Below, piece by piece: positions 40,578 to 49,626 of a stretch of DNA of 50,093 nt. The notes beneath the pieces were generated by a model. It made no database searches, was not told where the DNA came from, and saw only the letters and a list, made by a program, of their open reading frames with translations. The stretch spans positions 1 to 50,093 of the forward strand of contig JAGCOF010000057.1 in the NCBI GenBank assembly GCA_017645585.1, given 5' to 3'. Each line of letters opens with the position of its first letter. The first letter of the stretch is position 1. Position numbers and translations under genes: made by a program. This DNA is from Bacteroidales bacterium. Its GTDB lineage: Bacteria > Bacteroidota > Bacteroidia > Bacteroidales > P3.

Positions 40578-41381
40578 TTAGAAACTGATACCCAAGCGGA
40601 GGGTGAGGAGCGTCGGGGTGATGGACTTCAGAGTTTCTTTTTGTTTATCTGATTGGTCAGTGTAATTATTGTTGCTGAATTCAGCAGTGTACTTTATTTC
40701 GTCTTTCACCTTGCCGGCACCGAGGTTGTAGTAGCCCAATTCGATAGAGTATTTCTCGGCGAAGGTGACGCCAGCGGCCAGACGGAAAGCAAAGCTGACA
40801 GCGGGGTCAAATTCAATATTTGTTGACTCTTCAACAGTACCAGAGATGGCATAGCCCTGATAGTATCCCTCTTGTTCATATGTAACATTAAAGGGGGTAA
40901 TGATGCGAATGTTAGCACCCACAGCACCAGCAGCGTAGAGGCTGATACCCGAGGTCAGGGGGAGATCATATTTGGCACCCACCATCACGGGGATGTTAAT
41001 ATAATTAGGTGTCGTGAGTGACCAGCTGTCATAGCCATTGTCCAAGTCTTCTTTGAAATCGGCGAAGAAGTCGTTCAGGTCTTCATTGAGGCCATTGTAG
41101 AAAGCGTCCAACGAGATAACGACCCCGAGGCCGTTGACGCTCGACACGGGCATGTTGTACTCAAAGCCCAAGTTGAAACCAAGACCGGCACCACCGTCGG
41201 TGTGCTTACTCCACAAGCCCCAACGCAGGTTATTGAAGCCGTTATTGTAGTCGGCTTTTGCATCGGCGAAGTCGCCCAGCGGGAAACCGCCACCAAGTTT
41301 GAGGGTAAAAGTGCCCTGTGCCATTGCGGCACCGCCCAGCATAGCCATCAAGGCAGCTGCAATTAATACTTTCTTTTTCAT
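40578..41381 (-). CDS. Outer-membrane beta-barrel protein (PorT-like)
   Basis: The 267-residue product has a signal peptide (1-21, ending AAMAQ), then barrel-type strands separated by acidic loops: FTLKLGGGFPLGDF near the start, ISLYAAGAVGANIRI, FAFRLAAGVTFAEKYSIEL and final LLTLRLGISF with a C-terminal Phe. These traits fit the PorT / OMP_b-brl family. A good promoter lies upstream. Confidence 0.85.
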   Translation of the reverse strand: MKKKVLIAAALMAMLGGAAMAQGTFTLKLGGGFPLGDFADAKADYNNGFNNLRWGLWSKHTDGGAGLGFNLGFEYNMPVSSVNGLGVVISLDAFYNGLNEDLNDFFADFKEDLDNGYDSWSLTTPNYINIPVMVGAKYDLPLTSGISLYAAGAVGANIRIITPFNVTYEQEGYYQGYAISGTVEESTNIEFDPAVSFAFRLAAGVTFAEKYSIELGYYNLGAGKVKDEIKYTAEFSNNNYTDQSDKQKETLKSITPTLLTLRLGISF

Positions 41382-41430
41382 GTTGATGTTGTTTTAAAGT
41401 TGGTTGTTTTTTGTTTGAATTTTGACGATG

Positions 41431-41461
41431 CAAAGGTACGAACATTTTTTAATACGACAAA
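41431..41461 (-). promoter_or_regulatory. Bacteroidota promoter of the beta-barrel gene
   Basis: Minus strand: TACCTTTG (41431-41438) and TTTG (41458-41461) with a 19-base spacer, about 50 bases before the ATG at 41381. Confidence 0.8.
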
Positions 41462-41511
41462 ATTTTTTTTATAATTTGTCAAAATTTTGCCCTTGCCAGC
41501 CCCGCATCAAC

Positions 41512-41581
41512 AACCTACCAAGGACTTCCCATCGACTTCCCAAGGACTTCCCATCGACTACCAAGGAGGTGGTTGGTAGGT
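41512..41581. repeat. 11-base tandem repeat with inverted end
   Basis: Units AACCTACCAAG, GACTTCCCATC, GACTTCCCAAG, GACTTCCCATC and GACTACCAAGG stand head to tail (41512-41566). TTGGTAGGT follows at 41573-41581 and complements the first unit (ACCTACCAA). It lies between two divergent genes, beyond the beta-barrel promoter. The rest of 41382-41733 is AT-rich leader. Confidence 0.85.
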
Positions 41582-41733
41582 GCTATGGTGGGGGGTGCCG
41601 AGGGGCTGGTCTGCCGATGAAGTGTTTTCATGGCTTTTGATGGCAATTTGTGTAAAAAAATCTTGCGGCAACAATATTTGCGAACAAGGGGCGTTATCTA
41701 ATATTGATTAACTACTAAAACGCAAACTGAAAA

Positions 41734-42162
41734 ATGGATTTGACAAACATCTTGGTGGTTGCCGGCAAGCCGGACCTGAACGAAATGGTGTCGCAAACCA
41801 AGGGCGGCGCTGTGGTGAAGAATCTGGTCACGGGACAGAAGTTCCCTGTGTTCAAGAACGATAGAATCAGCTCGTTGGGCGAGATACGCCTTTTCACTGA
41901 CGACGGCGAGCGTCCGCTGGTGGAGGTGATGCAGGCCATCTACAAGCACCTGGACGGCAAGCCGACGGCCTTCGAGCCCAAGAAAGCCGAGGGCAAGGAG
42001 CTGTTCGACCTGCTGGGCGCGGTGCTGCCCGACTATGACCGCGAGCGTGTGCACACTTCGGACGCGAAGAAGCTCTTTGCGTGGTACAACGTGTTGCTGA
42101 CCGCCGGCAAAATCACCCTCGACGACGAGACCACCGAGGCGCAGGAAGAGACGAAAGAATAA
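41734..42162 (+). CDS. DUF5606-like protein
   Basis: The 142-residue product starts MDLTNILVVAGKPDLNEMVS and has a small beta barrel-like N half (VVKNLVTGQKFPVF, GEIRLFTDDGERPL) and a helical C half with LPDYDRERVHTSDAKKLFAWYN, the DUF5606 pattern of Bacteroidota. The function is unknown; it looks cytoplasmic. Its C terminus is Glu/Thr-rich. A possible promoter lies near 41647-41680 (TTTG and AATATTTG) but the spacing is off. Confidence 0.85.
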   Translation: MDLTNILVVAGKPDLNEMVSQTKGGAVVKNLVTGQKFPVFKNDRISSLGEIRLFTDDGERPLVEVMQAIYKHLDGKPTAFEPKKAEGKELFDLLGAVLPDYDRERVHTSDAKKLFAWYNVLLTAGKITLDDETTEAQEETKE

Positions 42163-42183
42163 CTTTTAAAATTGAATACAGGT

Positions 42184-43230
42184 ATGAAGAAGATTATCAT
42201 GATGATGTGCACCGCAGCATTGCTGCTGACGGTGGGCTGCAAGAAAGAGGAACAGCACAACAACACAAGTTCGGGCGGCAATGAACCGCAGCGCGACCTG
42301 CGCGAGGGCGCCTACGATCCCGTATGCAAGATTACGGGCGTCACCTACAACGACGGCAGCACCCCCGAGGTGTGGTCGTGGCAGGACGGCAAACTGCAAA
42401 ATGTGAACCAGGATGTGCTGTTTGCCTACCGCAGCGACGGACGCGTGGACAATGTGACGGTGAACAACCTGTCGCTGGGCGATTTGTTGCCGGGCACGCA
42501 ACTGAGCGGCACCATGAGTGTGAACTACAGCGGCGACTACATCTCGAGCATCGTGGTGGAGAACGCTGGCACGCAGGTGTTGACGGCACAGGTGCAGCAC
42601 AACAGCAACAACAAGGTGAGCGGTGCCTCGCTGGTGTTGGACAACGAGTTGCTGCTGGACCTCTTCAACATGATGCTGGAGCAGTTCCTGGGCGACAATG
42701 CAAACTCGGGCGATGCAGTTTCGTCGGTGGACAATGTGGATGGCAATGTGGCTTTCACCTGGCAGGGTGAGAATGTGAGCCAAGCCCGTCTGAATGTGGG
42801 CTTCCGCGTGACCTCAACGGTGGGCACGCTGGTCGACTTGGTGGGTGAGGAGAACCTCAGTATGTTCGGCTCCTATGCCCAATACCTGACCATGCTGCCC
42901 GACAACCAGCCGCTGTACTTCAACATTGCGGTGGGCGACACGGTGGATTACACCTACGACAACAAGGTGAACCCCTACAAGAACTACCTCGGCCGCGTCC
43001 ATATCTCGTGCCTGTCGCAGAACAATATGGACATGGAGATGCACAATGGCCTCATCAATGTGGCTATCTCTACAAGCCTCTTCGGCTCCATGATACAGCT
43101 GTACCAAACCAGCTATGCGTTGCCGATCGACAACAAATACTACGAATACTCTTCCTACAACAATGCGGGCTGCCCGCTGCGCATGGTTGATCAGGATGGT
43201 GTTGTGACCGAGTTCCAATACATGGAATAA
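42184..43230 (+). CDS. Lipoprotein, probably surface-exposed, beta-rich
   Basis: Start at 42184 (MKKIIMMMCT); an ATG at 42172 is in frame. The lipobox ends LLTVGC and the mature start is CKKEE, matching the Bacteroidota surface-export pattern (positively charged then two acidic residues after the cysteine). The 348-residue protein has repeated strands with YD-like turns (YNDGSTPEVWSWQDG, YRSDGRVDNV, YNNAGCPLRMVDQDG). It resembles DUF4595-type lipoproteins, but I am not certain. It is 21 bases after the DUF5606-like gene and 17 before metG. Confidence 0.75.
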   Translation: MKKIIMMMCTAALLLTVGCKKEEQHNNTSSGGNEPQRDLREGAYDPVCKITGVTYNDGSTPEVWSWQDGKLQNVNQDVLFAYRSDGRVDNVTVNNLSLGDLLPGTQLSGTMSVNYSGDYISSIVVENAGTQVLTAQVQHNSNNKVSGASLVLDNELLLDLFNMMLEQFLGDNANSGDAVSSVDNVDGNVAFTWQGENVSQARLNVGFRVTSTVGTLVDLVGEENLSMFGSYAQYLTMLPDNQPLYFNIAVGDTVDYTYDNKVNPYKNYLGRVHISCLSQNNMDMEMHNGLINVAISTSLFGSMIQLYQTSYALPIDNKYYEYSSYNNAGCPLRMVDQDGVVTEFQYME

Positions 43231-43247
43231 ACACTCATCACTAAACA

Positions 43248-45314
43248 ATGACATACACAGAGAAAGACAAACAATACAAGCGCTACACGGTTACCTCGGC
43301 GCTGCCCTATGCTAACGGCCCCGTGCACATCGGCCACCTGGCCGGTGTCTATGTGCCCGCCGATGTCTACGTACGCTATTTGCGCGCCCAGGGCGAGCAG
43401 GTGATGTTCATCGGCGGCTCGGACGAGCACGGCGTGCCCATCACCATCAAGGCCCGCAAGGAGGGCTGCACACCGCAGGACATCGTCGACCGCTACCACA
43501 AGATTATCAAGGACTCCTTTGCCGAGCTGGGCATCTCGTTCGACATCTACAGCCGCACCAGCAGCAAGGAGCACCACGAGACGGCAGCCGCCTACTTCAA
43601 GAAGCTCTACGAGGAGGGTAAGTTCGTCGAGAAGGTGTCGCAGCAGTACTATGACGAGGAGGCAGGTTGCTTCCTGGCCGACCGCTACATTACCGGCACC
43701 TGCCCTCATTGCGGCAACGAGCGTGCCTATGGCGACCAATGCGAAGCCTGCGGCACCTCGCTCAACGCCACCGACCTCATCAACCCCAAGAGCGCCCTCA
43801 GCGGCTCGAAGCCTGTGCTGAAGGAGACCAAGCATTGGTTTCTTCCGCTCGACCAGGACGAGCCCTGGCTGCGCGAGTGGATACTCGAAGGCCACAAGGG
43901 CGATTGGAAGACCAACGTCTACGGTCAGTGCAAGTCGTGGATCGATGCCGGATTGCAGCCCCGTGCTGTCACGCGTGACCTCGATTGGGGCGTCAAGGTG
44001 CCCATCGAAGGTGCCGACGGCAAGGTGCTTTACGTCTGGTTCGACGCCCCCATCGGATACATTTCCTTCACTAAGCAGCTCAAAGGCGACGATTGGGAGA
44101 AGTGGTGGAAAGACCAGGACACCAAGCTGGTGCACTTCATCGGCAAGGACAATATCGTCTTCCATTGCATCATCTTCCCCTCGATGCTCCATGCCGACGG
44201 CAGCTATATCCTGCCCGCCAATGTACCCGCCAATGAGTTCCTCAACCTCGAGGGCGACAAGATTTCGACCTCAAGGAATTGGGCCGTCTGGCTGCACGAA
44301 TACCTGCAGGAGTTCCCAGGCAAGCAGGATGTGCTGCGCTATACCCTCTGTAGCAACGCCCCTGAGACCAAGGACAACGACTTCACTTGGAAAGACTTCC
44401 AGCTGAAGAACAACAGCGAGCTGGTGGCCATCCTCGGCAATTTCGTCAACCGCACACTGGTGCTGACGCATAAGTTCTATGGCGGCAAAGTGCCTAAGAG
44501 AGTGGAAAGTGGAGAGTGGAAAGTGGAAAGCGAATTGATAAAGGAAATAGCAGCGTTCCCTGAGAAAATAGGCCGCTCCATCGAGACCTACCGCTTCCGC
44601 GAGGCGCTGGCCGAGATGATGAACCTGGCCCGTCTGGGTAACAAATACCTCACCGACACCGAGCCCTGGAAGCTTATCAAGAGCGACCCCGAGCGCACCG
44701 CCACGGTGATGAACCTCTCGCTGCAGATTTGCGCCAATCTGGCTGTGCTCTGCGCCCCCTTCCTGCCCTTCACGGCTGACAAGATGCACCGCATCATGAA
44801 CCTGCAGGCCCTGGGTTGGAAAGATGCCGGCCGCGCCGACATCCTGATGGAAGGCCACCAGATTGACCAGCCGGAGTTGCTCTTCGAGCAGATTAGCGAC
44901 GAGACCATCCAGGCACAGGTCGACAAACTGCAGGCCACCAAGGCGCAGAACGAGTTGAATGCCTGGCAGCCCGCCGCCGTCAAGGAAAACGTCACCATCG
45001 ACGACTTCGGCCGTATGGATATACGCGTGGGTACAATATTAGAATGTATCAAAGTGCCTAAGGCCGACAAGTTGTTGCAGTTCAAGATAGAGGATGGCAT
45101 GGGCACGCGCACCATCGTGAGTGGCATCGCCAAGTTCTACCCCGAGCCCGAGAAGCTCGTCGGAAAGCAAGTTTGCTTCATCGCCAACTTCCTGCCGCGT
45201 AAGTTGAAGGGTGTCGAGAGCCAGGGAATGATTCTCAGCGCCGAAGACAAAGACGGCCGCTTGGTGCTGCTAACTCCCTCAGACATAGTCACCCCCGGCT
45301 GCAACGTAGGTTGA
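43248..45314 (+). CDS. metG: Methionyl-tRNA synthetase with C-terminal tRNA-binding domain
   Basis: The 688-residue product has HIGH (residues 27-30) in [17 protein letters not shown], a zinc knuckle CPHC...CEAC (about 152-167), [11 protein letters not shown], and KISTS (about 339-343) instead of KMSKS. That variant is common in MetG of this type. The last 110 residues form the Trbp111-like tRNA-binding domain ([30 protein letters not shown]). A heptamer tract encodes residues about 418-428, between the anticodon-binding helices. Confidence 0.97.
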   Translation: MTYTEKDKQYKRYTVTSALPYANGPVHIGHLAGVYVPADVYVRYLRAQGEQVMFIGGSDEHGVPITIKARKEGCTPQDIVDRYHKIIKDSFAELGISFDIYSRTSSKEHHETAAAYFKKLYEEGKFVEKVSQQYYDEEAGCFLADRYITGTCPHCGNERAYGDQCEACGTSLNATDLINPKSALSGSKPVLKETKHWFLPLDQDEPWLREWILEGHKGDWKTNVYGQCKSWIDAGLQPRAVTRDLDWGVKVPIEGADGKVLYVWFDAPIGYISFTKQLKGDDWEKWWKDQDTKLVHFIGKDNIVFHCIIFPSMLHADGSYILPANVPANEFLNLEGDKISTSRNWAVWLHEYLQEFPGKQDVLRYTLCSNAPETKDNDFTWKDFQLKNNSELVAILGNFVNRTLVLTHKFYGGKVPKRVESGEWKVESELIKEIAAFPEKIGRSIETYRFREALAEMMNLARLGNKYLTDTEPWKLIKSDPERTATVMNLSLQICANLAVLCAPFLPFTADKMHRIMNLQALGWKDAGRADILMEGHQIDQPELLFEQISDETIQAQVDKLQATKAQNELNAWQPAAVKENVTIDDFGRMDIRVGTILECIKVPKADKLLQFKIEDGMGTRTIVSGIAKFYPEPEKLVGKQVCFIANFLPRKLKGVESQGMILSAEDKDGRLVLLTPSDIVTPGCNVG
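44499..44530. repeat. In-frame heptamer tract (AAAGTGG units) in metG
   Basis: Units AGAGTGG, AAAGTGG, AGAGTGG and AAAGTGG, then AAAGCGA. The encoded peptide is [12 protein letters not shown]. It is the same unit type as at 7086-7120. Confidence 0.85.
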
Positions 45315-45362
45315 TGGGGAAAAATAGGTGATGGTTTCGGAATTTCCCTCGCTGAAAGGTAG

Positions 45363-45370
45363 TATTTTTG
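45363..45370 (+). promoter_or_regulatory. -7 box (TATTTTTG) before the Ser/Arg-rich protein gene
   Basis: TATTTTTG lies 38 bases before the ATG at 45409. A TTTC rather than TTTG is found upstream with imperfect spacing. Confidence 0.5.
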
Positions 45371-45408
45371 CAGCAGAAAACGAAACCAAAAAAGAAAGGA
45401 GTAACAAC

Positions 45409-46512
45409 ATGAAAACTTCGAAAGTAATAACGCTGGTAATGATGGCCTTGGCGCTGAGCGCCACACCGGCATTGGCACAACGTGGCGGCGGCAGTCGCGG
45501 CGGTGGCGGTAGCCACAGCAGCTCGATGAGCAGCAGCCGTTCGTCGGGCAGCAGCCACAGTTCGATGAGTAGCAGCCGTAGCAGCAGCTCCTCGTCGTCG
45601 CGCAGCAGTTCGTTCAGCGGTTCCAGCCGCTCGTCGAGCAGCAGCGTCAGCAGCCCTTCGCGTTCCAGCAGTACGCGCAGCAGTGTGGGAAGTGGTTCGC
45701 GCAGCACCGGCAGCGCGGTGGGCACCACCCGCCACGCAGGCGTTAGCGGTCGCGAGGCTGGTCGCACCAGCGGCACGGTAGGCACCACTCGCCATGCAGG
45801 CGTTAGCGGTCGTGAGGCTGGTCGCACCAGCGGCACCGTGCGCAACACCGAAGGCGCCCGTCCCGCCGGCACCCGTAGCAGCGGAGTGCGTTCCAGCGAC
45901 AGCCCTCGCAGCGTAGGCACCCCGGGCGGTACGTCCCGCACGCCTATGACCACTCCTGGTGCCCCCCGTCCCTCGGGCACACCGGTAGCTACCGGCCGTC
46001 CGCAGGCTAAAACGGCCAACTATGCCACTCCGAGCAACCCCGGCGGCTACATGCCTCCCGCGGCACATCCCATCCACCCGGCCCCCTACTTCCACCACCC
46101 TTGGCACGGCTATATGGTGCACTGCCACCCCCTCTTCTGGGATCCGCTGCCCCCGCGCCCCTGGTATTGGCCTGGCTTCTGGCTCTACTGCAACAGCTAC
46201 TGGTATGACTACCATGTGACCGATGTAGTGGTGGTGCGCGACTACGTCAGAGATACCTACCATGTGGATATGATCACCTACGGCATCAGCGGCGACATCA
46301 TGTATGCCATCGTGCGCGACGGCGGCGAGACCTACCTGCAGGTCTATGACAAGGACGACCACCTGCTGGCTGAGCAGAAGATCAACCGCAAGTACTGCAA
46401 CATGGTCATCGATGCCGATAACGGCGGCTGCTGGATCAGCAAAAAGAACAACAAAGACGCCCTCCTCTTCATCTGGGCCAATGGCCAGCTCCTCATCTAC
46501 GAGGCTGATTGA
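45409..46512 (+). CDS. Exported Ser/Arg/Gly-rich protein with C-terminal conserved domain
   Basis: Start at 45409 gives a signal peptide (residues 1-24, ending PALAQ). The mature part begins with RGG repeats and a long Ser/Arg-rich stretch (about 25-105), then two identical-length 20-residue repeats of GTTRHAGVSGREAGRTSGTV type, then a Pro/Thr region. From about residue 215 there is a His/Trp/Tyr-rich segment (PYFHHPWHGYMVHCHP) and a beta-rich domain to the end. The low-complexity part would be disordered and strongly basic. The function is unknown; surface or polymer binding is a guess. A 60-base direct repeat encodes the double unit. Confidence 0.75.
   Translation: MKTSKVITLVMMALALSATPALAQRGGGSRGGGGSHSSSMSSSRSSGSSHSSMSSSRSSSSSSSRSSSFSGSSRSSSSSVSSPSRSSSTRSSVGSGSRSTGSAVGTTRHAGVSGREAGRTSGTVGTTRHAGVSGREAGRTSGTVRNTEGARPAGTRSSGVRSSDSPRSVGTPGGTSRTPMTTPGAPRPSGTPVATGRPQAKTANYATPSNPGGYMPPAAHPIHPAPYFHHPWHGYMVHCHPLFWDPLPPRPWYWPGFWLYCNSYWYDYHVTDVVVVRDYVRDTYHVDMITYGISGDIMYAIVRDGGETYLQVYDKDDHLLAEQKINRKYCNMVIDADNGGCWISKKNNKDALLFIWANGQLLIYEAD
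45721..45840. repeat. Tandem 60-base direct repeat within the Ser/Arg-rich gene
   Basis: The 60 bases 45721-45780 and 45781-45840 differ at only a handful of positions, mostly third codon positions. They duplicate 20 codons. This is a recent in-frame tandem duplication. Confidence 0.9.
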
Positions 46513-46531
46513 TAAGGACGCATACAACAAA

Positions 46532-46560
46532 GAAGCCCGAGCAGCGCTCGGGCTTCTCTT
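46532..46560 (+). terminator. Intrinsic terminator between converging genes
   Basis: GAAGCCCGAGC (46532-46542) and GCTCGGGCTTC (46546-46556) with a 3-base loop, followed by TCTTATTT. It can stop both the plus-strand gene and, with weaker T-run, the minus-strand aminotransferase gene. Confidence 0.85.
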
Positions 46561-46578
46561 ATTTGTGTTGTATAAGGT

Positions 46579-47781
46579 TTACTGCAACTTGGCGAGGGCT
46601 TCCTTGATGCGGCGCAGGGCTTCGCGCAGTAGGTCCTCGGAGGTGGCATAGCTGAGGCGGATGCAGCTGTCGTCGCCGAAGGCGCTACCCATCACCGTGG
46701 CCACGTTGGCCTCGTTGAGGAGGTAGAAGGCCATGTCGGTGCTGTTCTCAATCTTCTTGCCGTTGAACGACTTGCCGTAGTAGGAGCTGCAGTCGGGGAA
46801 GAAGTAGAAGGCACCCTGAGGCAGGCGCACTTTGAGGCCGGGGATGTCGCACAGCAGCTTGTAGACCATGTCGCGGCGCTGCTGGAAGATGTTGCGCATG
46901 TCGATGATGTCCTTCGAGGTCTTGGGATCCATGAGCATGGCGCAGACGGTGGCCTTCTGGGCAATAGAGCAGGTGGCGCTGGTGACCTGGCCCTGCAGTT
47001 TGTTGGCGGCCTTGGCGATGACGGTGGGGGCGGCGATGAAGCCGATACGCCAGCCAGTCATGGCGAAGCCTTTGGCCACGCCGTTGACGGTGATGACACG
47101 CTCCTTCACCTCGGGGAATTGGGCGATGCTTTCGTGCTTGCCCACGAAGTTGATGTGCTCATAGATTTCATCGGCCATCACGAAGAGGTTCTCATGGCGG
47201 GCCACTACCTCGGCGATGCCTTTCAGTTCTTCCTTGGTGTAGAGCATACCGGTGGGGTTGCTGGGCGAGGAGAACATGATGAGCTTGGTGCGGGGGGTGA
47301 TGGCGGCTTCGAGCTGCTCAGGGGTGACCTTGAAGTCGTTCTCGAGTTTGGTCTTCACAAAGACACACTTACCTTCGGCCAGGCGGACGAACTCCTTGTA
47401 GGAGACCCAGAAGGGGGTGGGGATGATGACCTCGTCGCCGGGGTTGATGAGGCATTGCACCACCTGGAAGAGGCTCTGCTTGGCACCGGTGGAGACGACA
47501 ATCTGCTCGGGCTTGTACTCGAGGTCGTTGTCGCGTTTCAACTTGGTGCAGATAGCCTCCTTGAGGTCGGCATAGCCGGGCACGGGAGGATAATGGGTGA
47601 AGTTGTCGTCGATGGCCTTCTTGGCGGCCTCTTTCACCACTTCGGGGGTGTTGAAGTCGGGCTCGCCGATAGAGAGGCTGATGACGTCTTTGCCCTGGGC
47701 CTTGAGCTCACGGGCTTTGGCGGTCATGGCGAGAGTCTCGCTCTCGGCCATATTGAGGATTCGGTTCGATAAGATTTCCAT
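46579..47781 (-). CDS. Aspartate-type aminotransferase (PLP-dependent, class I)
   Basis: The 400-residue product has SIGEPDFNTPE, HYPPVPGYADLKEAI, SNPTGMLY, ADEIYEH (Asp204, Tyr207) and the PLP lysine in VNGVAKGFAMTGWRIGF (Lys237). It belongs to the prokaryotic aspartate aminotransferase subgroup (AspB/AspC I-beta). It converts aspartate and 2-oxoglutarate to oxaloacetate and glutamate. Substrate range cannot be proven by sequence. It is 2 bases after gtrA. Confidence 0.92.
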   Translation of the reverse strand: MEILSNRILNMAESETLAMTAKARELKAQGKDVISLSIGEPDFNTPEVVKEAAKKAIDDNFTHYPPVPGYADLKEAICTKLKRDNDLEYKPEQIVVSTGAKQSLFQVVQCLINPGDEVIIPTPFWVSYKEFVRLAEGKCVFVKTKLENDFKVTPEQLEAAITPRTKLIMFSSPSNPTGMLYTKEELKGIAEVVARHENLFVMADEIYEHINFVGKHESIAQFPEVKERVITVNGVAKGFAMTGWRIGFIAAPTVIAKAANKLQGQVTSATCSIAQKATVCAMLMDPKTSKDIIDMRNIFQQRRDMVYKLLCDIPGLKVRLPQGAFYFFPDCSSYYGKSFNGKKIENSTDMAFYLLNEANVATVMGSAFGDDSCIRLSYATSEDLLREALRRIKEALAKLQ

Positions 47782-47783
47782 GA

Positions 47784-48191
47784 TTATTTCTGTTTAAACG
47801 TAAACAACATGTTGCCGAAGAAGTTCCAAAGGGTGGTGACGCCGACGGCAAAGACCCACAGGATGTAGAAGCGCCAATCGTCGTTCCAGGCCGGCAGCAG
47901 ACGACCGGTGAGCCACAAGGTGCCGTTGTTGATGCCCAGGCCGATGATGGAAACGAGGATGAACTTCAGGTATTCGACGCCCACTTGCTTCTCGTGGCTG
48001 CGGAAGGTCCAGATGCGGTTGAGGATGTAATTGGTGGTGGCTGCGGTGACGAAACCGATGGTGTTGGCCACAAAAGGGTTGAGGCCGATAATCTCCTTGC
48101 AGAGGTACAACACGCCCCCGTGCACCACCATGCCGCTGGCGCCGACGACACCGAACTTGAGAAACTTTAAAAGTAGAGTTCGGAGTTCCAC
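47784..48191 (-). CDS. GtrA-family membrane protein
   Basis: The 135-residue product has four membrane segments, the GtrA start FLKFGVVGASGMVVHGGVLYL, and the loop NYILNRIWTFRS. GtrA proteins move polyprenyl-linked sugars across the membrane in cell-surface polysaccharide synthesis. It stands between a secreted protein gene and the aminotransferase gene, with 2-3 base gaps, so they are probably co-transcribed. Confidence 0.9.
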   Translation of the reverse strand: MELRTLLLKFLKFGVVGASGMVVHGGVLYLCKEIIGLNPFVANTIGFVTAATTNYILNRIWTFRSHEKQVGVEYLKFILVSIIGLGINNGTLWLTGRLLPAWNDDWRFYILWVFAVGVTTLWNFFGNMLFTFKQK

Positions 48192-48194
48192 GGC

Positions 48195-48827
48195 TTAGAA
48201 CTGTTTCTCGGCTTCGGTGTGGATGATACCGGTCTTGCGCACCTTCTGCTTCTTGTTGCTCTTGGACTTGCTGATGCGGGGCTGAGGTTTGGCCACGCGC
48301 GGCAGGTACTGCGTGTCGCCGTCTTCGTTGACCTCAAGGCCGTAGACCTTCTTGGTGTCAAGGTTGCATTTGATGTGCCAGAAATGGCCGCAGCCGCCCT
48401 TGGTGAGCAGCACGTCGCTGGCCAGCTTTTCGTCGGTCAGGTTCTCGTCCCACAGGAAATTGGCCCAGATGATATGGTCGCCGCGGTCGTTGGTGAAGCC
48501 CACATACTGACGGCGGTACATGCGCATGTGCTCGTCGATGACGGGGCACATGCCTTGCTGGTTGTAGTGCTCGCGGTTGATATAGGCGATGCGCTTCTGT
48601 ATCAGGCGCTCGGCCTCGGCAATGTCGGCGTCGGTGGGGGTATAGCGGCCGTCCTGATTCTCGACGGTGAAGTCCACCTCCCAATCCTGATGGAACGACC
48701 AGCCGTGGTAATTGTTGCCCCATACCTCGACCACTTTCCATTTTTCGGTGGCTTCAATGTATTCCTGCGAGTATGCCAACGTGCTTCCAAGCACCAATAG
48801 AGTGGCAAAAATCAGCTTCTTTATCAT
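48195..48827 (-). CDS. Exported protein of unknown function
   Basis: Start at 48827 (MIKKLIFATLLVLGS) gives a signal peptide ending AYSQ; 48839 is an alternative. The 210-residue product contains YIEATEKWKVVEVWGNNYHG, then a middle part with Cys/His (GMCPVIDEHMRMYRR, GGCGHFWHIKC), and a Lys-rich C-terminal tail (KSKSNKKQKVRKTG). No family recognised. The two-Cys middle might form a disulfide or bind metal. Confidence 0.7.
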   Translation of the reverse strand: MIKKLIFATLLVLGSTLAYSQEYIEATEKWKVVEVWGNNYHGWSFHQDWEVDFTVENQDGRYTPTDADIAEAERLIQKRIAYINREHYNQQGMCPVIDEHMRMYRRQYVGFTNDRGDHIIWANFLWDENLTDEKLASDVLLTKGGCGHFWHIKCNLDTKKVYGLEVNEDGDTQYLPRVAKPQPRISKSKSNKKQKVRKTGIIHTEAEKQF

Positions 48828-48852
48828 CCTTTTATGCATTAATTTTCAGGTG

Positions 48853-48884
48853 CAAAGATACTCATATTTCGACAACTGCGCAAA
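48853..48884 (-). promoter_or_regulatory. Bacteroidota promoter of the exported protein/GtrA operon
   Basis: Minus strand: TATCTTTG (48853-48860) and TTTG (48881-48884), 20-base spacer, 26 bases before the ATG at 48827. Confidence 0.75.
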
Positions 48885-48911
48885 TTTTTTTTCTAATTGG
48901 CAAAAAAGTAG

Positions 48912-48919
48912 TATATTTG
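48912..48919 (+). promoter_or_regulatory. -7 box (TATATTTG) of the CoA-transferase/ammonia-lyase operon
   Basis: TATATTTG, with TTTT at 48888-48891 in the -33 position. It lies back to back with the minus-strand promoter at 48853-48884, leaving little room for separate regulation. Confidence 0.65.
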
Positions 48920-48965
48920 CACGCTGAAACTGATAACGCAAGAAACAATAAAAAAGTATATTATT

Positions 48966-49613
48966 ATGAAGAAATTTGTCACTGTTAAAGAGGCCGCCGA
49001 CTTTATCCACGACGGCATGACCGTTATGGTCGGAGGATTTCTTGGCGTGGGCAACCCCATCGCCCTCATCGACGAGCTCGTGGCCCGCAACGTGAAGGAC
49101 CTCACCATCATCTGCAACGACACTGCCTATCCTGAGGTCGGCGTCGGCAAACTCATCACCAACCACCAGGTGAAGGCCCTCATCGCCACCCACATCGGCA
49201 CCAACAACAACACCATCGACCAGATGAACGCCGGTGAGCTGAAGGTGACCCTCCAGCCCCAGGGCACTCTGGCCGAGCAGATCCGCGCCGCCGGTGCAGG
49301 CCTCGGTGGAGTCCTCACCCAGACCGGCCTCGGCACCGTCGTCGAGAACGGCAAGCAGAAGGTGACCGTCGACGGCAAGGAATACCTCCTTGAGAAGCCC
49401 GTGCGTGCCGACGTCGCCATCATCGGCGCCAACATCGCCGACGAGAGTGGCAACCTGGTCTACAAGGGCACCAGCCAGAACTTCAGCCCCATGATGGCTA
49501 CCGCCGCCGACACCGTCATCGTCGAGCCGCAGGAGATCGTTCCCACCGGCGCCATCGCCCCCGAGAACGTCAAGACCCCTGGCATCTTCGTCGACTATGT
49601 AATCAAAAAATAA
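48966..49613 (+). CDS. CoA-transferase subunit A (butyrate-acetoacetate type)
   Basis: The 215-residue product has the glycine-rich oxyanion motif GGFLGVGNP (residues 23-31) and the family I CoA-transferase A layout ([25 protein letters not shown]). It moves CoA between butyryl/acetoacetate species. The following gene places it in lysine fermentation to butyrate and acetate. The catalytic-glutamate B subunit is not in the window; it may be beyond 50093. Confidence 0.9.
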   Translation: MKKFVTVKEAADFIHDGMTVMVGGFLGVGNPIALIDELVARNVKDLTIICNDTAYPEVGVGKLITNHQVKALIATHIGTNNNTIDQMNAGELKVTLQPQGTLAEQIRAAGAGLGGVLTQTGLGTVVENGKQKVTVDGKEYLLEKPVRADVAIIGANIADESGNLVYKGTSQNFSPMMATAADTVIVEPQEIVPTGAIAPENVKTPGIFVDYVIKK

Positions 49614-49626
49614 CACATATATTATT

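Noticed and set aside
44261-44280. KISTS instead of KMSKS in MetG as unusual
   Set aside because: Such variants are common in this MetG subgroup, and the rest of the enzyme is intact.
45289-46530. Minus-strand open frames opposite the Ser/Arg-rich gene
   Set aside because: Products are Ala/Gly/Thr or Arg/Leu low-complexity mirrors of the repeats.
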